From Medakamo hakoo (Eukaryota; Chlorophyta; Trebouxiophyceae; Coccomyxaceae): a stretch of DNA of 64,000 bases. The notes below the pieces were generated by a model. It was not told the origin of the DNA, searched no databases, and saw only the letters and a list, made by a program, of their open reading frames with translations. Location of the stretch: contig CP089463.1 in NCBI GenBank assembly GCA_026636295.1, positions 372,001 to 436,000 of the forward strand. Reading direction: 5' to 3'. The first letter of the stretch is position 1. Each line of letters starts with the position of its first letter. Of the stretch, positions 41,070-51,527 are shown one piece after another. The translations under genes were made by a program, and so were the position numbers.

Positions 41070-43045
41070 TCAAGCCGGGGGCAGCGGCGGCTTGGTGCCG
41101 GACGGCCCGCCGGCGGCGGGCGCGCCCGCCCCAGCCCCGCCGCTGGCCGCGCGCCGCGCGCGCTCGGCCCGCTGCGTCTCCGCCAACAGCAGCGACCGCA
41201 GGCGGGTGATGATCTCCGAGAACCGGGGGCGCTTGTCCGGTTCGTGCTGCCAGCAGTCGTTCATCAGGGAGATGTAGGCGGGCAGGCCGGGGAAGGCGGG
41301 CGTCGGCTGGTCGGCCGGCGCAGGGATGGGCGGGCGCGCCTTGTCGTCCGTGACGAGCTTGACGACCTGCCACGGCCCGCAGTCGTGCCAGGGCAGCTTC
41401 CAGGCCAGCAGCTCCCACATGATGACGCCGAACGAGTAGACGTCGGAGGAGAAGGTGTACCCCCGCCCCGACAGAATTTCCGGCGCCAGCCAGCGCGGGT
41501 TGGACGCGGCGAGCGAGGAGACGACAGCCTGCTCCTCCAGCACGCGCGACAGGTTGAAGTCGCACACCTTGACGCGCCAGTGCTTGTCCACCAGCAGGTT
41601 GGGCGACTTCAAGTCCCGGTGGATGACGGGCGGGTCGGAGGAGTGCAGGTAGTTCATGCCCTTCGCCGCGTCCAGGGCCATGCCCAGGCGGCGCGGCCAG
41701 TCCAGGGCCGCCGCGCCCGCGGGGCTCGCCGCGCCCCGCTTCAACACCTCGTTCAGCGAGCCGCGGGCGCAATACTCGGTGACGACGAGCGGGGGGTCCA
41801 CGCACACGCCCAGGTACATGACCACGTTGGGGTGGCGCATGGCCGCCATCATGGACGCCTCCTTCTGCAGCCCGGCCAGCAGGGGGTTGGGCCCGGCGGG
41901 CGCCGGCAGCGCGCCGTCGTCGTCGTCGCCGCCGCCGCCCAGGGACGTGGAGATCAGGACCTTGACGGCGACCGTCGTCTCCCGCCACTTGGCCAGGTAC
42001 ACCTTGCCGAACGACCCCTCCCCGATCTGGCGGACGATCTCCAGGTCGCGCCACTGGACCGCCCACAGCGACGCCTCCACGCCGCCCGGCCCCCGGGAGC
42101 CGGCGAGCGCGCCCGACCCGGACCGGGCGGCGTCCAGGGCCGACAGGTCGGACGACCCGGCGCCCGGCCCGCCGGTCGCGGCGGAGGAGGCGCCGCCGCC
42201 GTCGGGGCCGTCGGAGCCGCCGCGCAGCAGCGCGGCTGCGTCCGTGTCGGACCGGCCCAGGCCGTCCGGCCCGGCGCCGGCCGCCGCCCGGGAGTTGAGC
42301 AGGCGCAGGGCCGGGTCCCGGTCCAGGGCGGAGTCCCGGATCTTGGCGCCGCCCGAACTGTTGTTGGCGGCGGCGGACGCCCCGTCCTCGCCCGCCGACC
42401 CGCCGTAGCCCAGCCGCGCTTTGAGCGCCTCGAGGTCGTCCGCGCCGCCCGCCGACCCGCCGCCGGCGCCGGCCGCCGCCGCCGCCGCGGCAGCGCGCTG
42501 GCGGCGCGTGGCCGCCCGGTAGGCGATGGCGACCAGGGCCACCGTGCCGGCGATGGCGCCGATGAGGATGCCGGCAATCGCGCCGGGGGACACGCCCGCG
42601 CCGCGCGCGCCGCGCACGCCGTCCCCGGACACGAGCGGGGGGAGGCCGGCCCCGGCCCCGCCGCCGCCGCCGCCGCCGCCGCCGCCCAGGTTCAGGGGCG
42701 TGCCCAGCATGATGTCGCTCGCGGGCGGGCCCTCGCCCAGGACGCGCATCAGCAGGATCTGGACCTTGTCGGCGGGCACCGCGCCCGACGCCGCCAGCTG
42801 GGAGGCCATGGACCCCGAGTCGACGGCCGTCTGCAGCATTTGCATGACGTCCTTGGCCCGGGCCGCGGGCGCGGTGATGGACGCGTTGAAGGTGACGTGC
42901 TGGGCGCCGGAGACGGTGAAGGAGTAGCCGTCGAGGGTGACGCCGCCGCCGCCGCCGCCGCCCGCCGGGCCGGCCGCGGCGGGCGCGGGCTCGGCGGACA
43001 GGCGGCGGCGGCCGCCCAACAGCCGGCGTTTGGGCGGCTCGGCGG

Positions 43046-43077
<32 letters not shown>

Positions 43078-43730
43078 GCCGCCGGCGGCGGCGCGGGCGC
43101 CGCGGCCGCGGCGGCCGCCGCCGCTTTCTCGCGCTCGCGCTCGGCCGCGCGGTCGGCCGCCTTGCCCTTGGGCGGCGGCGGCGGCGGCGGGGCCGCCGCC
43201 TCAGCCCGCGGCGCTTCCACGGGCACGTTGATGAGCGCCAAGTCCGTCAGCGTCACGGTGGGCGGCGGCGACGACTGGCCCGGCGGCAGGACGACGGCGA
43301 CTTCGCCGACAGACTTGAGCTCTAACAGGTGGGGCACCGTCTGGACGGTGTCGGAGACGACGACCATGGCCGCCCGCTGCTGGGCGGCGCCAAAGGGGAC
43401 CAAGCCATTGCCGGTCAGCAGCAGTTCCAGGGACACGGTCTTCGTCGGGCCCGGGTCCGCGGGTAGCGAATTGAACGACGGCCAGGAGAGCGGGCCGTCG
43501 GCCGGCGGCGGCGGCACGGGCGGGGGTGGGGTGGGTCCGGCCGCGGGCGCGGGCGCGGGCGCGGGACCCCCGCCGTCGGGCGCGCCCGCCCCACCCGCGG
43601 CGCGGGTGGTGCCACTCCCGGCCAGGACCAGGAGGGCGGTCAGGGCCAGGGCGGCCGGCCAGGCCGGGCGGCCGGCCGGCCTTGTCCGCTGCCGCCGCCG
43701 CGCCGCCCCCGGCCAGGTTGCGGCGGGCAT
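41070..43730 (-). CDS. Receptor-like TKL-type protein kinase
   Basis: A single exon of 886 residues. A signal peptide lies at about residues 24-46 (WPAALALTALLVLAGSGTTR). An extracellular region of about 330 residues follows, with a repeated beta-like module and long Ala/Pro/Gly insertions (VTLDGYSFTVSGAQHVTFNA). The transmembrane helix is at about 380-402 (GAIAGILIGAIAGTVALVAI). The kinase domain at about 560-860 shows GEGSFGKVYLAKW (P-loop), VAVKVL (Lys), VIHRDLKSPNLLV (catalytic loop), VCDFNLSRVLE (activation segment with DFN instead of DFG), PRWLAPEILSG and SSDVYSFGVIMWELLAWKLP. These features match RAF-like/TKL kinases (MAPKKK group) of green algae. The ligand is unknown. The catalytic Asp is retained, so it is probably active. 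Confidence 0.87.
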
Positions 43731-44715
43731 TGAGTTTTTGTGGCTGTTTTTGTGCCTTTTTCAGCAAAGGGCGTTGCAGAGGCGGGGACGAACGAGGCTC
43801 TCTAACGCACACACGAGTCCACGCGCTCCCGTGTTCAGGCCGCCATGGGGGCGGGCGGGTGGAGAGGGAGGCTGTGCGTGCGGGGCGGGGAGTGCGGGGG
43901 TGTGGGGGCGTGCGTCAGCAAGGGAGAACGAAATGGCGCCGCGCGTTGGGACGGGGGACCGGGGAGGGCAGCGCGCGCGCAGAGGTGCTGGTCTCCCTCG
44001 CGCCTCAGGCCCAGGCTTGAGGCGTCCGTGCGTCCGATGGAGCACGCGCAACCTGGCTCCGCCACGCCAAACGGGCGCCCGGCGGCGCCCAGGCAGGGGC
44101 GCGGAAGTCGGCGGTTGCTTGCGCCGCGAGCGGAGCGACAAGGGGCGCGGGCGCTGCGGCGCGGTCCTACCGCCCGCCACGCCCTCGACACGCGCCGACG
44201 GGCGCACACGGCCGTCCTGGCGGCGGCGCACAGTGAAAGAGGCAGCGTGGCGGGCGGGGCGTGGCCCACCGCGGTCGCTCAATTCCCACGCGCCTGTTGT
44301 CCAGCAGGCTATGGGGGCACGAAGCAAAAAAAAAGGGGGGAGGGAGGCGGGCCAGGACGTGCCTGCGTGAGGCCTCTTCTCACCTTGTGTGCGAGGGCCC
44401 GACGCACTCCGGTCGCAAGAAAGCCTGGGTTTTCTGCACGCGCTGCCCGGGCTGGGGGAGCGGCGCGTCACGGAAAGAAGACGGTGTGAGACGGGCGCGC
44501 CGCCGCTCGTCGCCCCACACAGAGGCAACCGGCGTCGAGAAAACGCACACAAACATGCCGCCCGCACGATAGGGCGCCCGCACTTCACTCCGACCTTTTT
44601 CGTGCCGGCGTGACCGCTATTGTGCCGGCCTCCCAGCCAACAAGGGTTTGCCCAGCCCGGCGGGCTGTCACCCGCTTTCTCCCGGCGAAACCCAGCGGCG
44701 CATCGACAAAAACGA
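43731..44715. promoter_or_regulatory. Longest non-coding stretch: divergent region between the kinase and VPS54
   Basis: These 985 bases lie between two outward-pointing genes. A run of As lies near 44324-44333. Several open frames cross the region, the longest on the minus strand, but none shows family motifs and they overlap the VPS54 first exon. I see no tRNA-like or other structured RNA gene. A small Cys-containing frame near 44360-44500 is discussed under the findings. Confidence 0.35.
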
Positions 44716-47700
44716 ATGCCTCCTCCACCCACGCCGCGCGCCGGCGCAGACGGCCGCCGCGTAGCGACGTCCTCCCGTGACGCCCAAGTCGCCAGCAGTG
44801 CACAGGTGTGTTGGAAGAGAGAGGGGGGCGATGCCGTGCCGTCCCGTCTCACGCAGCTCGCGCGCGCACGACCCGCCGCCCCTCAACGCTCCTTCCATCC
44901 ATCCATCACACAGTCCCTCGTCCCCGTCGTCAACATGCCGGCCGGACCTGTCGCCGACAGCCTGGACCCGGCAGCAGCGGCCGCGTACCTGGCGTCTTCC
45001 CTGGCCAGCACCAGTTCGGCCCTGCTCACAGGCTGGTCGACCGGCGGGCCCGCGGGCCTGGTGGCGACCCTCACCAGTGCCTCGTCCGCCGGCGCCGACC
45101 TGGCGCTGACGCCGCCGCCCCTGCACCCGGGCACGCTCCCGCCCGTCACGCCGGCCGACATGGACGCCCTGCTCGCCCTCCTGGGCCCGGCCCTGGCCGG
45201 CTTTGAAGCCCGGCAAGCCCGGGCGGGCGCGGCGGCCGGGCAGCCACCACCCGCCAGCGCGGCCGTGGCCGCGCGCGGCCGCGGCCTCGTCCGCGCGCTG
45301 GACGCCATCCCGCCCATTTTCTTCGACGACCGGTTTTCTTTAGCGGACCCAGACGTCTGGGCGGCGCTGCACGGCGCGGCCGGCGGGGATGGGCAGCCCG
45401 GCGACGACGCCCCGGCGTCCGAAGCGGCCGAGGCCGCGCGGTCCGCCGCGGCCGACGCGCTGGCCGCCCGCCTGGCCCTGGCCGAGGCGTGCCTGTGCGA
45501 CGAGGTCGCCTCCCGCACGGACGCGTTCGCAGCTGCGGCGGCCGCCCTGCAAGAGTTGAGGGCGGAGGCGGGGAGGGCGGCGGACGCTGTGGCCGGGCTG
45601 CGGCCGGGCGTGCGGGCGCTGGCGGCCGCGCTGGGCGGGGCGGGCGCGCCGCTGAAGCGCTTGACGCGCCGGCGGGCGGGCCTGGCCCGGGCCGCCGGGC
45701 TGGTGGACGCCCTCCACAAGGCGACTGCCGCGAAGGAAGCCCTGGCGGCGTGCCTGCCCGCGGGCGACTGGGCGGGCGCGCTCCACGCGGTGTCCGAGAT
45801 GGAGGCCGCGCTCGCGGCCGCTGGCGGCGGCCTGGCGCCGCCCCCGCATCACCGCGACGCCTCCCACATCCTCCCTCCCCCGCCCTTGGCCGCCCTCGCC
45901 GGCGCACCTGCCGCCGCGGCCGCCGGCGCGGCGGAAGCCCGCCGCCTGTTGCGCGGCGCGGCCGTGCGGGCGATGAACTGGGCGGGGGCCGGCGACGCCG
46001 TCGCGGCCGCGGTGTTGGGCGGCGGCGGCGGGGCGGGCGACGCCTCGGACGGCCCGCCCTGGCCGCCCGATGTGACGGCGTTGCGAGCCGCCCTGGCCGG
46101 CGCGGCGGGCGCGGGCGACGCGGGCGGCGCCGGCCCGCTGGCGTCGGCTGCCGACGCGGCGGCGTTGGAGGCAAAGGCCGCGGTGCGGGCGGCGGCGGAC
46201 GGCGCGCTCGCCCGGGCCGCGCCCGGGCCGGCTGGCGGCACGACGGCGGGTCCGCTGGCGGCCCGCGTGGCGGCCGCCGGGCCGGACGCCGCCGACGCCG
46301 CCCTGGATGCCGCGTCCGCCGCGGCTGGTGGCATTCTGTCGCACGCGGCCGCGTGCGCGGCCGCCGCGCGGGCGGCGGGCGGCGACGCGGCGGCCGCCAC
46401 CGCCATCGTCCAGGCGGCAGCTGACGCAGCGGCAGCCCGGTGGGCCGCGCTCTTTGCGGCGCGGGCCCGGTGCGGCGGCGGCGGCGGCGGCGGCCTGGGC
46501 GGGCTGCAGCGCCTGCTCGCGCGGGTTGAAGGCCTGTCCGCCACCATCTCCGCGGCGGGCGCCCGCCCGCCGCCGGCCCTGAGGTCCGAGGCCGAGGCGG
46601 CTGGCAAGGGCTTCATCGACGCCTTGCACGCCGCTGCGACCGCCCGGCTGACGGCCGCCGTGGACGCAGACGTGTGGGCTGCGGCGGCCGTGCCGCCGCC
46701 GCTCCAGGCCGCGCTGGACGCGTTGGCAAGAGGCGACGCTGCCCCGCCGGCTGCTGAGGACGCGCAGGCAGCCGCGCTCCCGGCCCTGACCATCGCCGGC
46801 GCCTCCTTCCCCGTGTCGGCGTCGGCGCTGACGTTGGTGGAGGCGGCGCTGTCGTACGCCGCCGCCGCGGCCGCGCTCCCCCCCGCGTCCGCCCCGGCCC
46901 TGTCCCTGCGCTGCGCGGGCCTGGTGAAGGCTTACAACGCGGCCTCTTGCCGGGCGGTGCTGGGGGCGGGCGCGCTCTCCACTGCCGGCCTCAAAGCCGT
47001 GTCCGCGCGCCACCTGGCCCTGCACTCGTCCGCCATGGCGGCGGTGAGTGCGGCCGCGCCGGTGTTGGAGAGAGCGCTGGCGGGAGGCGGTGACGCCAGC
47101 GGTGGCGCGCACACCGTCGCCGCCGGCGAGTGGGCGTCCGCGCGAGCCGACCTGGCAGCGCACCGGGCCAGCGTGGCAGCGAAGCTCGTCGCCCTTGCCC
47201 GCGACGCGGCGGGCGCGGGGTTGCGGGCCGTGGCCGCCGACGGCGGCGCCGGCTGGGCCGCGCCCGGCGGCGCCGGCGGTCCGTCCGCCTTCGCGACGGG
47301 CTTGGCCCGCCAACTCACCGCCCTGGCGCACGCCCTGGTCCCCACCCTGCCCCGACCCGATGCCGCGTCCATCCTGGCGGCGGCCGCGGGCGGTGTTGGG
47401 AACGCGTGCGCGGACGCGCTCGCCGCGCTGGCCGCGTCCGGCGTGCCCGGCGCGGCCGGGCAGGCGGGCGCGGACGCGGCAGCGCTGGCAGCGGCGCTGA
47501 GGGCGTTGCCGCTGGTGCAAGACCAGGCAGCCCTGGATGGCCCGCTGGCCGGGCTGGAGGGCGTGGTGGAGCGCGCGGCGAGGGGCACCACGGGCGGTGC
47601 GGCGGCACCGGCGGCAGCCGTGGGAGCGCCGCCAGCCCCCGCGTCGGAGGCGGAGCCGCCGCCAGAGGCAGCCTCTCTCCCGCCGCCTGTCGAAGTGCCG

Positions 47701-47748
47701 CCGTCCGCCGTCGAGACGGAGGAGGAAGGAGAGCGCGGGCCGCTGTAG
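44716..47748 (+). CDS. VPS54: VPS54, GARP tethering-complex subunit
   Basis: Proposed two exons, 44716-44805 and 44914-47748, giving 974 residues. VPS54 belongs to the GARP complex, which tethers endosome-derived vesicles to the trans-Golgi. The diagnostic segment DAIPPIFFDDRFSLADPDVW lies about 150 residues in. It is followed by the coiled-coil region (EACLCDEVASRTDAFAAAAA, LQELRAEAGRAADAVAGLRP). The long remainder is a helical-rod domain heavily drifted to Ala/Gly, with ALRSEAEAAGKGFIDALHAA and LPALTIAGASFPVSASALTL marking the C-terminal body. The small first exon is my inference from splice sites CAG|GTGTGT and CATCACACAG|TCC and continuity into SLVPVVN. Without it, translation would start at the ATG at 44935. 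The 108-nt intron is stop-free in frame. Confidence 0.75.
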   Translation: MPPPPTPRAGADGRRVATSSRDAQVASSAQVCWKREGGDAVPSRLTQLARARPAAPQRSFHPSITQSLVPVVNMPAGPVADSLDPAAAAAYLASSLASTSSALLTGWSTGGPAGLVATLTSASSAGADLALTPPPLHPGTLPPVTPADMDALLALLGPALAGFEARQARAGAAAGQPPPASAAVAARGRGLVRALDAIPPIFFDDRFSLADPDVWAALHGAAGGDGQPGDDAPASEAAEAARSAAADALAARLALAEACLCDEVASRTDAFAAAAAALQELRAEAGRAADAVAGLRPGVRALAAALGGAGAPLKRLTRRRAGLARAAGLVDALHKATAAKEALAACLPAGDWAGALHAVSEMEAALAAAGGGLAPPPHHRDASHILPPPPLAALAGAPAAAAAGAAEARRLLRGAAVRAMNWAGAGDAVAAAVLGGGGGAGDASDGPPWPPDVTALRAALAGAAGAGDAGGAGPLASAADAAALEAKAAVRAAADGALARAAPGPAGGTTAGPLAARVAAAGPDAADAALDAASAAAGGILSHAAACAAAARAAGGDAAAATAIVQAAADAAAARWAALFAARARCGGGGGGGLGGLQRLLARVEGLSATISAAGARPPPALRSEAEAAGKGFIDALHAAATARLTAAVDADVWAAAAVPPPLQAALDALARGDAAPPAAEDAQAAALPALTIAGASFPVSASALTLVEAALSYAAAAAALPPASAPALSLRCAGLVKAYNAASCRAVLGAGALSTAGLKAVSARHLALHSSAMAAVSAAAPVLERALAGGGDASGGAHTVAAGEWASARADLAAHRASVAAKLVALARDAAGAGLRAVAADGGAGWAAPGGAGGPSAFATGLARQLTALAHALVPTLPRPDAASILAAAAGGVGNACADALAALAASGVPGAAGQAGADAAALAAALRALPLVQDQAALDGPLAGLEGVVERAARGTTGGAAAPAAAVGAPPAPASEAEPPPEAASLPPPVEVPPSAVETEEEGERGPL

Positions 47749-47948
47749 AAACGCATGAAATGGACAGAGAGTAGTACACAGAGAGGAGCGAAGGAAGACA
47801 TGGGATGGAGAGACACGCCCAGGCGCCGTCGGGGTGCGGGCGCCCGCCCACAAACCCACCCACCGAAAAACCCCCCCTTGGGTCCCTCATTTTCTTTTTT
47901 CTTTTCTCTCTCTCTCTCTCTCGTCGTCTCGGCGGGCTTCGCGCCGCC

Positions 47949-48788
47949 ATGCAGTCCAGCCCACCAGGAGGCGGTCCTTTCATGGAGGAGGCGGTCCTTG
48001 AGAAGCTGGCCGCTTCGGCCGAGCGGCGGGCGGCCGCGCGCGCCGGTGGTGGTGGTGGCGCCGGCGGCGCTGCGCACGAAACGGCCTCGCCAGTGCCGCC
48101 GCCCGCCCGCCGCCCTCCCCCCTCCCCGCTCTCCCCCTTCCCCCGCGTCGACGTCGAACGCCTGAAGCAGTCGTCCATCTCAACCTCCCGCATCGGCCAG
48201 CTGTGTGGGCCCGACACGCGTCCGCCGCCCGAGGATTCGCGCCCGCCGCCCGAGGACGAGGCGCAGAGCCCCCCGGCCTGGCGGGCGTCCGACGCCCGAC
48301 GTCCGGCCGGCGCGTTGAACGCGCCGGCCGACGCGTCCGTCGGGCTGTGCACCGCCGCCTCGTCCAACCTCCTGCCGCTGGGCTCGCAGTGCGACTCGTG
48401 CCCGGCGCCCGAGGCGGGCGGCGCGCAGCACCCCACGGCGCCGCAGTCGTCGTGGGTGGACGACGACGAGGCAGAGGCGGAGCCGTCGGAGTTGTGGTTT
48501 GACGAGGACGCGACCCCGTCGTCGTTGTTTGATGAGGAGGACCCGTTGGCGTGGGACGACGACGGCGAGCCGGCCCGCCCGGTGCGTCCGCGTCCGCGGC
48601 GGCGGGTGGGCACGCCCCGCCCGGGCCGGGAGCAGACCCTGCGGCGCGAGCCGGCGGTCATTCCGGGCATGGTGCCGGCGGCCTCCTTCCCTTCGGCCGA
48701 GCTGGAGGACCGCGGCGAGCCGCGCAGCGGGAGTGACGGTGAGGCGGCGGGCCGGGCCGCCGAGGGCGGGCGGCAGGCGCGGGGTTGA
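47949..48788 (+). CDS. Unknown acidic, disordered protein
   Basis: A single exon of 279 residues; the family is not recognised. The ATG at 47949 (CCATGCAGT) is preferred; upstream in-frame codons cross a CT-repeat that looks like a 5' leader. Features seen: a possible short helix at the N-terminus (FMEEAVLEKLAASAERRAAA), a basic/Ser segment (VDVERLKQSSISTSRIGQLC), a Cys-containing block (GSQCDSCPAPEAGG), and acidic blocks with Trp (SSWVDDDEAEAEPSELWFDE and DEEDPLAWDDDGE). The C-terminus carries an Arg-rich patch. The acidic Trp blocks resemble short interaction motifs, but no partner can be named. Confidence 0.6.
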   Translation: MQSSPPGGGPFMEEAVLEKLAASAERRAAARAGGGGGAGGAAHETASPVPPPARRPPPSPLSPFPRVDVERLKQSSISTSRIGQLCGPDTRPPPEDSRPPPEDEAQSPPAWRASDARRPAGALNAPADASVGLCTAASSNLLPLGSQCDSCPAPEAGGAQHPTAPQSSWVDDDEAEAEPSELWFDEDATPSSLFDEEDPLAWDDDGEPARPVRPRPRRRVGTPRPGREQTLRREPAVIPGMVPAASFPSAELEDRGEPRSGSDGEAAGRAAEGGRQARG

Positions 48789-49074
48789 GAGAGACAGAAG
48801 GGGGGAAAGCGTTTTCATTGCATGTCATTCCACGTGTGGTGCATTTCCATGCCGGGGCGACGGGGGGAGGGGGGGGAGAGAGGGCTTTGCCCGACGCGGG
48901 GTGAGCGCGCGCCGTCTTTTCTAGGGCGTTTTCACTCCTCCCATTTCTACGCTTTCCGCGCCCCTGCGGGCCCGCACCCACCGCACGCCGGGGCCCGCCA
49001 CCCCGGGTCACCGCGCACGCGCCGAGGGCTGCCCCTCCGTGCGGGCCGACCGCACATCACATTCACCCGCCACC

Positions 49075-51356
49075 ATGCTGTTGCGGCCGGCCGCGGGCGG
49101 CGTGCGAGCGCCGCTCGCGTCGCTTGAAGCCTATCGTGCGGCTGAGCTGGGACGCGGCGCGGGTGCGTCCACCTCAGGAGCCGGCGTCTCGCCATACACG
49201 GCCGCGCCGGCGGTACCGGAGTATGAGACGCTGGCCCTGCGCGTCGCGCCGGCCGAGGTGTCTGTCGAGAACGACCCCGCGTCGTCTGTCACCACGATAC
49301 GCGTGTCGTCGGCCAACCGCGCTGGCACGCTCGTCTCTGTGTGTTCTGTGCTGATCTCGCTGTCGTTGGACATCCGCAAAGCGCACATATCGAGCGACAT
49401 GAACTGGTTTTTGGACGGTGACTTTGGCGCGGAGACTTGTGTTTGCTTGTGTTTGCTTTTACCCCAGCCGCCGAGCGCCAACTCAGACGCCCCCGCCCGC
49501 GCCGCTCACACACCCGCCCCCCGCACCACCCACACCCCAGTCTTCGAAGTCACAGAGACCTCAGGCGCCCAGGTGACGGACGAACGCAAGCTGGACACCA
49601 TCAAACGGGTGCGTGTTCGGACGTTCCTTGGAAAAAAAGCACGCCACGGCATGCGCGTGCGACGGGGAAACCCTCCCCGACGACACGACCACTCCCTCAC
49701 CCCCCCCCCAAAAAAAAAAACGAAACACGCCAGATGCTTGACATTGAATACACCGACGACGCGGACGTCGTCGCCAACTGCGACGACACGGACGACACGG
49801 CCCGCGTCGAGACAACGGTCGTCGAGCTGGCGGGCGGCGACCGCATGGGCCTCCTCGCCGAGGTCACGGACCTGCTCACGTCCGCCGGCTGCGACGTCCG
49901 GTCCGCGGCCGTGTGGACGGACAAGGGCCGCGTCGCGTTCGTGCTGTCCGTCACGGAGAAGGGGCGGGCCGTGGGCGACGACGCCAAGGCCGACCGCCTG
50001 GCGTCCATCTTGCGGGACGTGATGGGCGGGCGCGGACGCGACGGCGACGGGTCCGACGACTCCGCCAACCCGTGCTTTGTCCGCCTGGAGCGCGTGCGCG
50101 GCGACGTCCGCCACGACCGGCGCCTGCACTCCCTGCTCCTGCGCCTGGAAGCCCGGGCGTGGAGCGGTGGCGGGCAGGGGCAGGGGGGGCGACCCACCTC
50201 GCCGCCGCTGGCCGGGCCCGCCACGCCCGGCGCGGGGTCCCCGCCCGCGCAGGCATCGTCCGCGCTCCCCGCCCGCCCGGCCATCGCCGTCCGCCCCTGC
50301 CCCCGCACCGGGTACTGGACAGTCACCATCACGTGCGCGGACCGGCCGAAGCTGCTGTTCGACACGCTGTGCACGCTGGCGGACTTGGATTACGACGTCT
50401 ACCATGCCACCGTCGGCGCGACGCCCGCCCTGACCCCGGCCAACAGCGGGGGACTGGCGCGGAATGGCAGCGGGTCGGGGCTGGCGGGCCTGGACGGCGC
50501 GTCCAGCGCCGGCCTGGAGTCGTGGGCGAGCGCGGACTGGGCCAGCGCCGGGGGCGCGCCGGCGCCGCCGCCCTCCCGCCGCCCGGCCGGCATGGTCGCC
50601 CACCAGGAGTACTACATCAAGCCCCGGTGGGCGGCGGGGGGTGGGGGCGGAGTGGCGGTCGCAGCGGCCGCGGCGGCGGGCGAGGGCTGCGGCTCGCCGA
50701 CGTCCCCACCCCCGACCGCCTCGGCCGTCGGCCCGCCGCCGGCCTACTGGGACCCGGCCCGCGGCGCCCAGCTCGCCGCCGCCCTGGAAGCCTCCATCCT
50801 GCGCCGCGTCCCGCGCGGCCTCAAGCTGCACGTCCGCTCCACCGACCGGTTCGGCTGCCTGGCCAACCTGACGCGCGTGCTGCGGGGCGCGGGCCTGACC
50901 ATCACGCGCGCGAAAGTGCGGACCTTTGCGGCCGACCGGTCGTCCGGCCACACCTTTTACGTCATGGCCCGCGACCCGGACGGCGCGGGCGACGGCCTCG
51001 TCCCGCCCGACCGGGCGGCGGTCCAGGCCGCGTGCGCGGCGGCCGGCGGGCACCTGGCGGACGGGAGTTGGGGCGGCGGCGGCGACCGCCCCGCCGCGCC
51101 CGCCGCGGCGGCACCGGGCACGACGCCCGGCTCCGGCCACGCCTTTTCCTACTCCTTCCTGTCCCGGCGGGCGGCAGGCGGCGGCGGTGAGGGTGGTAGG
51201 AGCGGGGCCGGGGCGGCGCCTGCTGTCGCTGCTGCGACCGCGGGTGGGTGGCAGCCCACGCCGGCTCAAGCCGCCCTGCCGGGTGCGATGCCTGTCGCCC
51301 GCCCGCGCGTCGGCTCGCTCGCTGGGGCTAGCCCGGATTCGGACGGGTCGTTTTAG
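49075..51356 (+). CDS. ACR-type protein with four ACT domains
   Basis: Three exons, 49075-49417, 49541-49608 and 49734-51356, encode 677 residues. Plant ACR proteins bind amino acids and are thought to sense amino-acid status. ACT1 is at about 60-137 (TTIRVSSANRAGTLVSVCSV, then WFLD joined to VFEVTETSG across an intron). ACT2 is at about 160-237 (ELAGGDRMGLLAEVTDLLTS). ACT3 is at about 330-440 (VTITCADRPKLLFDTLCTLA) with a Ser/Gly insertion. ACT4 is at about 496-557 (HVRSTDRFGCLANLTRVLRG). The spacing matches the four-domain ACR layout. A Gly/Pro/Ala C-terminal tail of about 110 residues is not part of the family. The first intron (123 nt) is stop-free in frame, so an unspliced reading would insert 41 residues inside ACT1. 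The second intron holds a C9 and an A11 run. Confidence 0.88.
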
Positions 51357-51527
51357 TGTGTAAATTTGTGTACCACAACGCGCGCGTTTTTGTTTTTTTT
51401 TGTGCTTTTTGTGCTGGGTCGGATGGTCGGGATGGGAGGTGCTCCGGTCACTACGTGTGTTTTCACAGCCGCGTTCCCTTCTTCCCGCACATTGCAGGCG
51501 GCCCGCCCTTCTCCCACCTCCGCACCC

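Noticed and set aside
43761-44852. A 363-residue minus-strand frame upstream of the kinase
   Set aside because: It crosses the VPS54 first exon and intron, has shifting composition and no motif; treated as an open non-coding stretch.
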